A stretch of 64,000 nucleotides of DNA from Cymbomonas tetramitiformis (lineage: Eukaryota > Chlorophyta > Pyramimonadophyceae > Pyramimonadales > Pyramimonadaceae), in assembly GCA_001247695.2 (NCBI GenBank), contig LGRX02015756.1, positions 10,436 to 74,435 on the forward strand. The letters are read 5' to 3'. The notes under the pieces are model-generated. The model ran no database searches. It saw only the letters and a program-made list of their open reading frames with translations, and was not told the DNA's origin. The position numbers and the translations under genes are program-made. Numbering within the stretch: position 1 is the stretch's first letter; the number at the start of each line of letters is the position of its first letter. Below are positions 1-12,829 of this stretch, one piece after another.

Positions 1-46
1 TCGGGGGCGTGCAGCACAGAGTTGAGAGAGGGGGAGTGTGTTGCAG

Positions 47-3000
47 GAGTTGATGCAGCAAAAAGAGCACTTGAGTACGGGTCTGCAGAGCGAGGTGCAA
101 TACCATTGCGCGATGGTCGACCTATTGGCTCTCTGCGCGGAGGGTGATAACTCGTCTACTAAGGCAAAGGTGTTCACCCCATTTCACACATTTCGTTGTA
201 GATTGCTGCGGAATTCTACTGATTGTTTTGTACAGACGATCTTCACTATCAAAACGAACTGCATAGCATTCATTAAGTACAGAGCTTTTCTCTAGCTGGT
301 GCGGTAGTTCTCCCCTATCAAACAACTCTAACAGGTGGGTCAGTATGATCGCTTTCAGCCTGCTTGCCTCCGGTGTCAAAATTGAACGGGTCATCTGCCT
401 TGTCCTGAGAATTTTGGCTTTGATTTTGGCGTGAGGTTATGTTGCAGTCTCATATTTCATTTGCTCATCTAATTTAGCAGCCAAAAATGTAAAGACACTT
501 TCTTGTTTCGACTGTCTTCACTGAATACCTTTGATGCTGCCTACCTCTGATACTGATGCTCTAGGCGCTAATTAAAGTGCAGCAGTCACAGCAGTCAATG
601 AATGATCTGTAGTGACGAAGTGAGAACAGTCGGTGGTCACTCCCGTGGTACGCAGGTTCGGAGCTACTACACTTTTGAGAACATCTTGAACCACGTCATC
701 TATTGCGACCGTCCGTTCCCGACACCGTCCAAGGCCACCTCCATGACAGACCCTAGAGATGTGGCACTTGTGGATTCTCTGGTGATGGAGGAGCAGGTGC
801 CACTTCAGGGTTCGCGCACGGTGGGAGAGTCAGAGGGTTCAACTGCGCGCTCACACCTTGCATTGGAGGACAGGGTTCTGGTAGCAGGCCCCTTCCTGCG
901 GCTACTGACAACTACATATTTCTCCCCGGATGATGTCGCCTCGCAACGTGACATCATGGACCACATTTGGATGAATGACCCAGTGCAAATGAGTGATGAG
1001 ATGGTAGTGGAAGAGATCCTCACCATGAACACCCCGAGGGAGGAAGGGGCGACCCCGCGAACTTCTCTCATTGAGGTGTGACCGTCTGCTGTCTCTTCTC
1101 TCAGAGTCTCCTGACCCCCCTCGGGTCCCGAAATGCAAAGAGGACTTAGATTTTGCTTCTGGTATTTATTGTCGTAAAATTGGAAATACAAGGAAGTTGG
1201 GGGGGTGCAGCGGATTGCGTCAGTGAAAAAAAGCGGCGCCGTTCATTTTCCCGGGCCCGCCAGACTTGCGCAATGGCACGATAAGCGAGAGATTTTTTCG
1301 ATCGATGCTTCGGGGAAATGGAGTGGGCGACTTTTGGAGCTGACAGCTTTCAGAGTGTTTTCGATCGATGCTTCGGGGAAATGGAGTGGGCGACTTTTGG
1401 AGCTGACAGCTTTCAAAGTGTTTACCCCATTCGATGCTTCGGGGAAATGGAGTGAGAGCTTTGGAGCTGACAGCTTTCAAAGTGTTTTCGATCGATGCTT
1501 CGGGGAAATGGAGTGGGCGACTTTTGGAGCTGACAGCTTTCAGAGTGTTTTCGATCGATGCTTCGGGGAAATGGAGTGGGCGCCTTTTGGAGCTGACAGC
1601 TTTCAAAGTGTTTCTATCATGGAGCCCGTTCCACAAACACAACATTTATTTTCTTCGACTACTGGATTGATTTCCGTAAGATACATCTCGCAAGGACGGA
1701 TTGAAGCCGTCGTTGTTTGTCTTTGAGATACTGAGCGGTCAGTCTTATGATTCCTCGCTGCGAGTATTAGCAAGAAGCAGGTGGAGGCAATTCTCGATGT
1801 GCCACACTCGTATTTATCAGTGCAAAATCGTGTGAAGTACTTCTGCGAAGGCGAAGAACAGACCTGCGGTCTCTCTCGGCCTTCTTGCCTTCTTGCGTCT
1901 GTCGGGTCAACGGTGTAGGAACAGGCAAAACATCACAAACGCATTATCTCTACTGTCGGATCCCAGCTGAATCGCTGCCATATTTGTGAGAGAACCAAAA
2001 TTCAACAAGCTGCCTATGAAACAAATCTTTGCTCGTGTACGACTCTCGTTCAATTGCACTTCTTTGTCCCAAATGTTCATGACTGATGGCGTGTCGTGGT
2101 TTTTCATCTGAATTTCTTTTTCATTTTACTGATCTGGGCTTTCCTTGTCTGAGTGGCAGGTGCTGTTGAGCGACATGGAGTCGGTAGTGCAGGATGCCGT
2201 TCTGAGTTCAGCGGGGTGGGAGTACATATGCCGGGCGGTTTTGCCCTGCCTAGAGGCATATTACCTCACCCTCGGTACCAGTTCGTCACACCGTGAGATG
2301 ATGGAGAACCCGAAGACCGAGGCAAAGCAGCAGCAGCTCATTGCTATGCTGAAGCGGGTGCACACCATCATGTCACGACAAATGGGGGTGGATAAGTCCG
2401 AGGTTCTTTCACCGCCCCATGATCTCCATCTCCCCAACTCGGTCACATAAGTGGAGTTTATATGAAGGATATACGCTTCGATCCTGAGATTGCGGCGATG
2501 CTCGGAACTGCTCAGGCCCCTTTTACTAACCGTTCGCATAAGTGCTAAAAGAACTATGATCTTCCTTTTGGACCTGTACTGCAGAAGTGCATGTACAGTG
2601 TTGCGTACAATAGATGGCGCATGTGGTACATAGGGTATGGCACCAGCACGAAGGTGGCAAAAGCATTTTGATTACAGCATACAGGTTACGGCAAGGGCCT
2701 GCACCTTTTCAGGGTCTGGTGAAGCGAGACAGGGCCCTCAAGCACTTTGTCAGAGTTATTACCTGGCCCTACCCGTCCCTGCCCGATGCAATTGCTCCAG
2801 CCTCCGCAGGGTCTCCTCTGTTGCCGGTGCCAACGTGAACAACTTCAGCCTTTTTGACGTCTCGCCCAGCTGCCCCGCATTCACCAGCCGTATCGCATCT
2901 CGGAGCGCCCGTTCCTGCCCGCTGTGGCCACCACCCGTCTACTGGCGCCTTCGCATGCAATCCCTCCCACTCGTTTGTGGACTTGGGGATATTTCAGCGG

Positions 3001-6000
3001 ATATTGGTTGGATGAAATGATAAACTGGATGGGCGCCTATGCTGCAGGAGGAGATCGAGGCGAGACTGGCAGACATGCGGATGCGTCGGCTGCTTGGTCA
3101 GCTGGCTCACCTGGAAGTGGAGGCAGAGAATATCTGGCACCCTGAGGGCATTCCGCTGCAGCAGCCGGTTCTCACCTCGTTCCAGTACATCTCCCAGCAC
3201 AGCCGGAAGATCTCGGAGGGAGAGGCGCGGGCAATAAGCTCCCCGGAGATGACAACAGACGCGCTGATTTTGGTGCGGGAGGATGCATGGAACGCCTTTC
3301 TGAGATCGTTTTGCGGGGATGGTAATGACATAGAATCACGCATCCGTGTGGGCCGAGGCACTTGGATGCTCGCTTCCATCCTTGTGAAGCCGTCCAGCGG
3401 TGGGACTGGAGCTGACGGTCAGCCGGCGCAGGCCTCCAACAGGCCCTCCTCCCTGGCTCGCTGCATGGTGAAGATGCTCCGGGAATACGCGGCGTCAGAT
3501 CAGCTTACCGTCACGACATTAAACACGCTGCGCTGTATGCTGTACGCGCAAGAGCCGCTTTTGTGCACTCCCCCCCCCGAGCTGCTCAAGTCACATCAGC
3601 CCGTGGCGTTGTCATTGGATGGGCTGACCCGCATGGAGCACCAGGAAGCAAATCTGCGCCGATTTGTGCAGGTACGTCCACGGGTAAAGTCGTGATAGGC
3701 CCAGATAAAGCTGCCTATCAAGTTTATAGTCTGATATGCCCAGGTGCATCCACATGCCGTGGGAGCTGATCAATGCGATGTTTGTGCCTGCCTCCCCGTC
3801 GGCTTGATGAGTGTGTATTTGTCCACGCGGCGAGTGCAACCGTATGTCAAGGTCTCGTATACGCGAAGGTGATTTGGGGAAATATTAGCAGTCAACTCGG
3901 ATGAGCACTTTGCGCCAGGTGGAGTGCTGGCCTGCGTGCTTGAGGCCGCCATTCGAGTCAGTGAGTGATATCAGCCCAGTCGATGAATGGCACGTGCAAG
4001 TTGAAAGCTGATCCGGTTGAATGGCACACAAAGTGCGACCACGGCCACATGAGCTGATAAATGAGTGAATTATGCGCACAGACGCTTTTTCTAACCGAGT
4101 CCATTGCAGTGATGATATCGCTGCTCTGTCTGCGAGCCAAGCCTAGCTATCGCTTTGATCAGTCCAGATGTTGTGATGTGTCGGGAGTCGTCTCACCTTG
4201 CAAGCACACAGGAGATATCTCACCATCCTATAAGATTCCCATGACTCATTGTTGCTGGATGCTGTACCTTGGAGTCCAAAGAAAGGTAAGAAGTGTAAGA
4301 AGTACAATGATCCAGTGGCGAACGGTGGGGCTTCTCCGCTCAGGGACACCCGCCATGCAAGTGGGCGAATTCGCGGGAGGTTCACGCGAAGGCGCTGCGC
4401 TGCGTACAGTGCGGGCTCGCAAATGCAGGTGCCACCGAGGTGGCATTGCAATATCTGGTGCACAGCAATGCGGCGGTCAGCGCGGCTGCCGTGCACCTGA
4501 TGGGCGCTCTTCTCGAAGGTGGCAACCCGCGCGTGCAAGGCGAGATCCATCAGCTGCACACGCGGCCGGACGAGAGCTTCAAGCGGGAGACCCTCAAGTT
4601 GTTCGGGTTTCTGCACTCGCGAGTGCAAGACCTTGCCGTAGACACGAGGTCGTACTATGAAAACGTGGTGGGCACGGTCCGTACCATGCGGCGGCGGCAG
4701 GAGAAATCCGACGATGAGGGGGACAGAAAGCCCAATAGTGGCCAGAGCGGTGATGGGAGGGGCGGCGGGGGAAAGCAGCAGTCCAATAGTAGGGCCTCGA
4801 AACTCCTGAAAACAAGCAGTGAGCTATTGATGGCCGTTGTGAATCACGAGGCAGACACTGAACTGGGAGTACAGAAGGTTATGGAGGAATCCGCCTTGCT
4901 CTCAAAGTTGAAGCTGAAACGTACGATGAGCATCAGTATGCGGCTACGGTCATCTCAGGTGTCAACAGATCAGGGGAACGGAAACGTGGGCGTGTCATTC
5001 GCCCCGGCATGCACCCGCATGCGGCGAATGTCTGTGATGAGGTGGATGCCATCGCACTGCAAGGGACCCTTGGACCGGGGTGGCGCCAATCATGAAGAAG
5101 GACGGCAGGGGGGCTCAGCATCCCTGGCGGAAGAGCAGGCGCAAGGCATGGTGGGGGAAGCAGAGACACACCACCACTTTGAGCTTGGGGAGCGAGCACA
5201 GGTACGCCCCAGCTCCTGTGTGAAATGCAGCTTATCCAAAAGCTCACCCCAGTATAAATGAATGTATCGTGAAGAATATTGCATTAGATCACGACAGCAT
5301 AGGGAACAGGAATGAAGTGTTCTGCAAGAAGTCGATTGTGAATGCGTTGATTCCTGCAGTCACAATACTCCCCACTAAGCTTTTAGCTTCCACCAGAAAT
5401 GTACAGCAATTTTCAGTGAGAGTACGGATGATGTTGTGAAAATGATATTCGCATGGGTACATCAGACATGTGGATTCGTGACGATTTTCATCATAGTTTT
5501 TTTGGGCTGGTGTCTATTTGAAGTGTGCTGCTGAAGCGTACGGAGCTTCACTAATCTCTAGGTTACTACCTACCAGGACTGTGCCTCCAGCCTTCGTTGA
5601 AGGGCTGATGTTCTTCCGGCTACTAAACTCGGGATTTTAGGTCTAGAAAATACATCCATCACTGCAAGAGTGCTGCAGTTCCAGGACTGAATATTCTACC
5701 GACAGAAGTATTGTTGGGGGATGTGAAACTGCACAGACTTTCTATGGGTGCAAACGTGTTTAAGCACAAATGTCAGGGCGCTGGAATGTTCGTGATGAAA
5801 CAGTACTGTACAAGTCAGCAGCGTTGCGTTGCTTCCATGCTTGTGAGCTGCACATCATGTGTTGATATGCAGGTCGTGGTGCAGCGGCTGCGGGAGGGGG
5901 TGGAGGTGCTCCGCATGCTGCAACTCTTTGTGGAGGGCCACCACCATGGAATGCAAACCCTCGTGCGCACGCAGCCGCACTGTACCAAATCGCACGATCT

Positions 6001-9000
6001 GGTGAGCGAGCTGGTGGCGTTGATGGAGGAGATGCAAGCTGTTCTCGCTGTGAGCTTGATCGACGGCCTCCCACACCTCGGGATGCTCGCGCTGCAGTGC
6101 TGCCACACCCTATCAGAGCTCGTTCAGGTGGCCCACCAGCCTCTTTCCCCCAGTAAGCCTGGTTCTTTGTGGGTTCCGCGTAGCGTACCTTTCTTGTGAG
6201 AATTGGTTGAAGCAGAGAGCAACTACAAAACACCTGAAATACTTTTATCACAGCACTTCTGACTGTGTGCTTAATTTCTTCTGCACACCGATCGTATTTC
6301 TAAGGCGGGTTGCTGCTCCCGAGATCCACGAACGGAAATCTCTGGATGCCTGAGCGCGTATAGGATCTAGGCGCACATTATTCCGCAGTGCGCCTCACAG
6401 GGATTTCTGCAACGTTCTGGGAAGTTATTTTGCAGAGGCGAGGAACAGGGCTGAGGTCCATGTCCGCTCACAGCCTCTTCCGTGCACCGGGGGCATGATC
6501 GTCTGCCTGCGATCTGAAGAACTGATGCCCGCCCTGCATGTGTCACTTGGGGCTCCATCGGCGCCATCAATATCTGAAACCTCAGAATGTAAGCAAAATC
6601 GTTACCAAGTATACCATTTCTCATATGTTTATCTTCGGGATCACGGCAGGGCCCCTGTGTGGAAAACCAGCGGCTGCTGGGTAACAGCAACCTGGTGAAG
6701 ACCGCAGACGTGCTCTTCACGGCGCTCTCCAACGACCAGGGGGCCCTCCGGGATGCTCGTGTTGCTCCCTCCGAGCACCTCCTACGAACGCTGCTCACAC
6801 AGAAACGGAGTGGCACCAGTGAATGGGCGCTGCAGCTTCCAGTCCCGGCGCTGGCCTGCTGCCTCAAGGTGTCGGTGCTTGTCATGCTCAGCAGCATTCT
6901 GGAGGGGAGCAGCGCCCGCACCCTGAGCCGCCTTCTCCTGCAGAGGCTTAACCTACGATCAATACATAAGCAAATGGCGGCAATCTACACAAACCTCGGC
7001 CCCGAGTGGTTGATGCGGAGTCGCGGCGGCGCGCAGCGGGCGTCGATGCTCCTGGAAGGGAAGATGCTGAACGGCATGGCTGGTCCAAAGAACCTCCGTG
7101 AGATGATGTTCGGCATGCGAGACGGCTTCATGGGGGCGCTGGGGGGGGAGAAGGTAGGGGAGATGCTGCTGCACCCGTACGTGCCATCAGACACAATGGT
7201 GGATCCTCAGGACGACCCCGAGGAGACTGCGCAGGTTTGGCCCTTCCTTATCTCAGCTATGACACTTCAGACGAGCTTTTCTCATGTTGACATCCGACCT
7301 AAGGGTCTCCGAAAGCTTGTGGTTCCTTGTGCTCATCACTATTATTGACGTGGACAGTGGGCAGATCAGTGGCTGCACTTGCTGTCTCAATTCAGATTAG
7401 TGACATTTTGGCTGTTCGAGCATATGGCAAACTAATGCCATTGGAATGCCAATGGTGGTGATACTGGTGGTGATAATAATGGTGATACTGGTGGTGATAA
7501 TGGTAGTGATAATGATGGTGATCATGATGGTGATAATGGTGGCGATAATGGTGGCGATAATGATGGTGATAATGATGGTGGTAATGCTGGTGATAATGAT
7601 GGTGATAATGCTGGTGATAATAATGATGATGATGGTGATGTTTTGTCTGCCAGCTCGTTTTGACCTCTGCAGCTCTCCCAGCTCTCTGCACGGTGTCAGC
7701 CATGGTTGGGTGGGGAGGTGCACTGGTGCAGGCGCTACTGATCGACGAGGGTTATGGGTACATGAGCCTTCTGAGCGTGCTCTCTCTCAACACCGAGGCG
7801 CGTCACGACGGGGCAACACAGCTGCTAAAGGCCATTGAGGAGAATGAGTCCGGCATGCACCAGTTCTTTGCGCACATGGTTGGCTCAGTCGAGCTTGTCT
7901 TCCTCGGAGAGGTCCAGAAGGTTTTCTTCCCTATGCCAACACAGGTGTCTACAACCTACACCCTTCCGATGAATCTCACCTCCTCCTCTTTACCTCCCTC
8001 CCTCCCTCTTACTCCTCCCTCCCTCCCTCTTTACCTCCCTCCCCTCCTCCCTCCCTTACCTCCTCCCTCTCTCCCTCCCTCCCTCTTACCTCCCTCCCTC
8101 CCCTTTACCTCCCCCTTCCTCCCTACCCCTAACCTTTCTCTCTCTCTCTCTTAATTCTCCCTACCTTCTCCCTCTCTCTCTTTACCTCCCACCTCCCTCT
8201 TACCTTCCTCCCTCTACCCCTCTACCTCCCGCTTACCTTTTTTACCTCTCTCTTACCTTTCTACCTCTCGATTTACCTCCCTCTTTATCTTCACCCCTTT
8301 ACCTCCCTCTTTACCTCTTTTTACCTCCTCTTTACTTCACTCTCTCTCTTACCTCTTTACCTCCTCTTAACCCTTTACTTCTTACCCCCTCTTACCCTCC
8401 CTACCTCCTCCCTCCTCCTTCCTTCCTTCCTCTCTACCTACCTCCCGTGACTTAGATCTTTGTGGATGCACAATCCAAATCCCCCCATCAGACCGCCTTC
8501 TTCTGCCGTTGAGAGTGTTTTTTGTTGTTTGTATGGCCTCGCAGGTTGATTCCTCCTTTGTCCCGACTCCATAAGTAGGGGGCTGTCAAAGCGCCCTAGG
8601 AAACAGCAAACTAGAGTAAATGAGAGGAAATTGTACTCCCTCCCGTGCAGGTGATCGAGATGCTTGCAGACTGGAGGTGGCGTACAGAGGCAGAGGTGGC
8701 ATTCCAGCAGGTGACAAGGCGCTCCCCGCAGGAGAAGGTGAAGGCATTTATCTTCGTGGCGCAGCTCACTGTTTTTGACATCGACCACATGTATACCTTA
8801 CGGCAGTCGCCGCGCATGGCGTGGCTCAGCAACTGGAAAACGTTTCTCAAGGAGGGGCCCTTCTGGGTGTCTCTCCTCATCTGCAGCATCCTTGTAGTAA
8901 AGTACAAGGAGCATGACGCTGACCCATACGAGTCTACTGGCTCCGTCTCCATACTACGAGTAGTCACAGTGGTGCATGTGGCAGCGGCGATACTGAGCTG

Positions 9001-12000
9001 CTGGAAGTTTGTCAAGGTCGATGCGCCTAGCGAGATGTTCCGCCTTCGGCTAGAGCAGGTACGTGTGAGATATATGCGTCTCATCCTTTGTTTCATGTTG
9101 TGCATTGATGCTGCCTATCCCTCGTGTCACTCGATCTTTAACCTTCACTTCCTGATTGCCGTTTAATGTGATGTGAATTCAGGCAGCACGGCGACGATCC
9201 AATGAGAAAGACAATAAAGATAAGGGGTTGTCAAAAGGGCAGCGGGGTGGCCATGAGGCCGAGGCAGACGAGATAGAGTTGTGGAGGATGTCACAAGCAA
9301 ACAAAAAATTCAGTACGCTGGAGGAGCTCTCATTTCTGCGCTATTATATGCAGATGTATGTCGTACTCGCAAGCATGGTGATGAGCTTGTTCGGCGCGCT
9401 ATTATCACCTTTTTTCTTTGTGTTTCACCTTCTGCTCTACTTCGAGCGGCCGGCACCCACTAGCGTGGTCCTTGCCATCTATCAGGTGCGTCCTGTTCAT
9501 TATCAGGTGTCTGATCCTGTTCAATAACTTGATGACCTTTCCATCTTCTCCTCGGTGATTCGTTACCATCGTTGAGAACCATCTCCCCTATTATGATTCG
9601 TTGTTGTGGATGGGTTTGAACCATCTGCCCTTTCGGGATGCGTCACCATGGGTGACCACCATCTGCCCAACCGATCTGCATCACTGTGGGTAGGAGATCT
9701 TCGTCACCGCCAGGGATTGAAACCATCTGCTGCTTGGTGATAATTGCCGTCGAGAGGAGCCATCTGCCCTTGGTGCTTTATTGCCGTGGATAGGAGCTAT
9801 CTGCTATCTGGTGAAGTCATCTGATTTGTTTTTTGTATATTTTCATTTGTGCACCGCCCAGGTTCGTGAGAAGATTGCGAGCACAATTTGCCTCGGGGTA
9901 ATCATAATGGCCGTGTTTGCCTTTGTATCATATAAATTCTTTTACGAGGATATCGAGCTTTCGTACCGCGATGCCGGCTGTATTTTTGCCGCCGATGAAA
10001 CCTCTCCCACGGGCTGCGCTCCAGACCCTGTGACGCTCTTTCAGACCCTCAGTGTGCACGTGGCCAATGCCTTCCTCAATCGCGACATCATGGAGCTGAC
10101 GGACAAGCGAGCTGCGTCCGGGTCCCCGAGCCAGTGGCGCCTTACTCCGCCCGATGCCGACTCGGATTTCTATGAGCAGCTCCGCAACTTCCACGCTGTG
10201 ATATTCTCCCTCCTATGGCAGCTCATTATGGTCAACATCATCACGGGTCTCGTCCTTGACGCCTTCCTCACAATCAGGTATTTCTTCTTTGTTTATCCAG
10301 TTCCCCAGTCCCAGCTCCCTCGATATTTTCACGAAGATGTGCAATATTGCAAATGCCATCGTGCATCCTCCCTCTGGGTATTGCCAAAATCACTGCGCAA
10401 GGTGCGACAGATGTATAATTATCCTGCAGCCTTAAGCAGGATAATTATATCGCAGGCCCGTTCCGGCGAAGAAACTGGTAGGTGCCGGTGAACTCACTGC
10501 CGTCTCGAAATTTTATTATTTTCAAAAAAGTCAAAGACAGGCTGCCGGCGTTAGATGTACAGCCGGGTTTCCGGGGGAATCCTGTGTCGCACGGTTATCG
10601 GGGGGGGGCGTCCTGTGTACACGGTTGTCTTGACAAGAAGAAATTTGAGATTTATTATTTATTATTATTATTTATATTCCCAACAAAAAGTTCAAGATGC
10701 AAAAGTGAAACCCAAATCGAGCAATCGTGATCGCTGGCATTTTCATATGACGATATAAACAAAAGTCGCCAAGCTGGTAGCTACTGTACACCAATCGAAA
10801 CAGAGCAACCTTCTGAATGAAGGTTTGGTGCCGCACGCGGCCCACATTTATACAACTTTTGGCTGTGGACCTTGTCGCACCTCGCGCAGTGGTTTTGGCA
10901 ATACCCACACCCTCTCAACTCAACATAACTCCCTACGTCACTATAGGATACATTAAGATCACCCTCTCAACTCAACGTAACTCCCTACGTCACTATAGGA
11001 TACATTAAGATCACCCTCTCATCCCGCAACTCTGGGCTGGCACAGAGAAGGGCCGCGCCTTTGAAGCGACCATGTTCCATCCCTCCTGTGCCCCGTGCCG
11101 ACGCGGGATCCCACATGCCTTCCAGACCGGCATGATCGCAACTCAACGAAGAACCAACCAGTGTTGTTGTCCACTCAAAGCTGTGCTCTTGGCTCCTGCC
11201 GGCAAAGGCACTAATCTCCCAACTTCTGATGGCCGATCAGCTCCCCACTGCTCAGATGTGCTCCTTTGCTAACTACTCTTGTGTTGCTTGTCAGACATTC
11301 CCTGACAGTGGTCCTGAGACCTCTGGGGGTTGCGCATGCACCACGGGATTCCAAAAGTGAATGCCAGCTATGTGAAGCAAAAGTTTGAATCACTGTGTCG
11401 TGCCTGCCCACAGGTTAGAGGAGAAGGAGCGCGTAACAGACACGCATACAAGATGCTTCATTTGCAGCCACGACCGCGTAGAGATGGATGAGCCGCGCAG
11501 AGGAAGGCGGTCCTCTTCCTTCAATGAGCACATTGAGAAGGCCCACAATCCATGGAGCTACATCGCCTACCTTGTTTACCTCAAGCATAAGAGCTCGGAG
11601 GACTACAACGGCCTCGAGAGCTTTGTAAATCGGCAGGTGAAATGAGCAGTCACTGAATCTCCACTTCCGTCCAAAACCTTTGAGCCAATGAAGGATTCCG
11701 CTGACCTTCAACGGTCAATTCGTAAAAAGAAAAATCTGTGATCCCTTTAGGGGCGTGTGAGGGGTTTGCAGCCTCCTCTTGGCTCATTCTTTTCCTTCCC
11801 CTCTGTCTTATGGTTGGTTGCTCCTTGTGGTTTTCCCACTGCCCTTCTGTATGTTTGGTATATGGCATGTACGAAGCTTATGGAGGTTTGGGGTACTTGC
11901 TTTAGTTGCTCTAGTCAGACGAGTTGTGTGAGCATTGTTCTGTTGTGTGAGTATGCTGTTCCCGTCTTTCACCATTACGTGTAGTTTTGTGCTGAACCCA

Positions 12001-12668
12001 CGTCTCCTTAATTTTTGGTTGAGCGTTCAGTATTTTCCCCATTTCTAGTGTAGCGCTGTTCCTCACTTTTCATCATGTGAGTGTTGAGTGGCATGTCCTT
12101 GGACCGATTCCTTTGGCACCATGTAGCCACAGAAGATCGGCGGCACCATGTACCCACAGCCGGGATTAAAGAGTTTACACACTCGGGACGCTTATCCGGA
12201 TTTTCCGGGGCTTACTAGTGGATGTTCGGAACGATTTCTGTAGATTTCTCTGATGGTACATCGAATATAGCAGTGTATAACACAATTGGCTGCCCTTGGT
12301 TGTTCAGATGCTCGAGGGCCATATTGACTTTATGCCAGTACTGCGCTCTCGGGAGCTCGAACTCGAGCACATGCGCATAGAGGAGGCAGAGGAGGAGGAG
12401 GAGTTGGCAGCTATCTCCGTGGCTGCCGAGCTCAAGGGTGGTGATAATCACGAGCTGGCAGAGCGGGTTGACAGCATGTTGATACAGCTGAATGAGCGTG
12501 GTGTCGCAATGGAGGCAGAGGTGGCAGAATTGCGAAGCAGAATGGAGGAGCAGCGCCGCGCCGCTACAAAAGAGGCGGAAGCAGTACGACAACAGCTTGA
12601 CCAGCTGGAGGTTTGGGTGCGGCCACAGCCGAGCGAAGCACAGCTCTCGGTCATGGAGAAGGCTTTAG
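47..12668 (+). CDS. IP3 receptor-like intracellular Ca2+ channel (C-terminal part, multi-exon, 5' partial)
   Basis: Exons inferred from frame continuity: 47-169, 656-1075, 2160-about 2447, 3048-3671, 4344-5201, 5873-6127, 6650-7234, 7654-7944, 8651-9058, 9183-9485, 9862-10277, 11414-11636, 12308-12668. Nearly all junctions are phase 0 and most exons end CAG before GT. Seen in the translation: an AEGDNSSTK segment like the conserved IP3R EGxN region; a RIH-associated-type stretch running across a junction as ELVQ/GPCVENQ; hydrophobic segments in exons 9-11; a last membrane helix reading MVNIITGLVLDAF; then the diagnostic IP3R zinc finger CFIC...HIEKAH with WSYIAYLVYLK, and a heptad-rich tail. 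Known family role: ER/vacuolar Ca2+ release channel. The zinc finger directly after the pore helix rules out TRP channels. The pore loop lacks the usual GGGxGD filter. The N-terminal ligand-binding part is outside the window. Exon 3's end, possible extra exons at 2.7-3.0 kb and the 3' end are unresolved; without the last donor the frame stops at 12700. Confidence 0.93.
1296..1615. repeat. Five-copy tandem repeat, about 63 bp, in an intron
   Basis: Five units containing the core TCGATCGATGCTTCGGGGAA, about 63 bp apart, lie in the intron between the second and third visible exons of the channel gene. Copies differ by a few substitutions and one shortened unit. It is open in several frames only because of its periodicity. 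Confidence 0.93.
7442..7640. repeat. GGTGAT/AATGAT microsatellite-like array in an intron
   Basis: About 200 bp of imperfect tandem GGTGATAATGAT-type hexamers and dodecamers directly upstream of the acceptor of the exon at 7654. It creates spurious His-rich frames on the minus strand and Ile/Met/Val-rich frames on the plus strand. Confidence 0.95.
7975..8452 (+). repeat. Intronic polypyrimidine tract (CCTCCCT/TTACC-rich)
   Basis: About 475 bases almost free of G, built from CCTCCCTC, TTACCTCC and CTCTCT motifs, in the intron between the exons ending at 7944 and starting at 8651. Such homopyrimidine stretches can form triplex DNA and offer many polypyrimidine signals to the splicing machinery (general knowledge). 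No coding content. Confidence 0.95.
10414..10449. repeat. Perfect 14-bp hairpin in an intron
   Basis: TATAATTATCCTGC and its exact reverse complement flank an 8-base loop AGCCTTAA. It lies in the intron after the pore exon of the channel gene. It could be a transposon footprint or fused terminal repeats; no flanking duplication was identified. Confidence 0.85.
10909..11020. repeat. Two-copy 52-bp direct tandem repeat
   Basis: Two copies at 10909-10960 and 10961-11012 are almost identical (one A/G difference), followed by the start of a third. Intronic. Confidence 0.95.
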
Positions 12669-12779
12669 GTATGTTTTGTCCACTCGGCGCTCACAGATGA
12701 AAATGCAATACAACTGTTGCACAATGCACGGGCGTTCTCGTTGGCACATCTGAGTGGCAAGAAACTTAGCTTTGTGCCA

Positions 12780-12821
12780 TATATATATACATATACTTCC
12801 AGAAGTATATGTATATATATA
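12780..12821. repeat. AT-rich 20-bp-arm palindrome
   Basis: ATATATATACATATACTTC is followed after two bases by its exact reverse complement, then more AT dinucleotides. It may extrude as a cruciform. It lies just after the last recognisable channel exon. Confidence 0.85.
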
Positions 12822-12829
12822 TATATATA

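Noticed and set aside
2614..3020. Extra exon(s) of the channel gene between 2450 and 3048
   Set aside because: Open frames and a CTTTTCAG acceptor exist near 2712, but no phase-compatible donor or family motif could be matched; left unassigned.
7392..7723. Histidine/tyrosine-rich and Ile/Thr-rich proteins on the minus strand
   Set aside because: They are translations of the GGTGAT-type intronic microsatellite.
8651..10277. TRP or voltage-gated channel
   Set aside because: The CFIC...H...H finger and WSYIAYLVYLK motif directly after the pore helix are specific to the IP3R/RyR superfamily, and the upstream RIH-associated stretch agrees.
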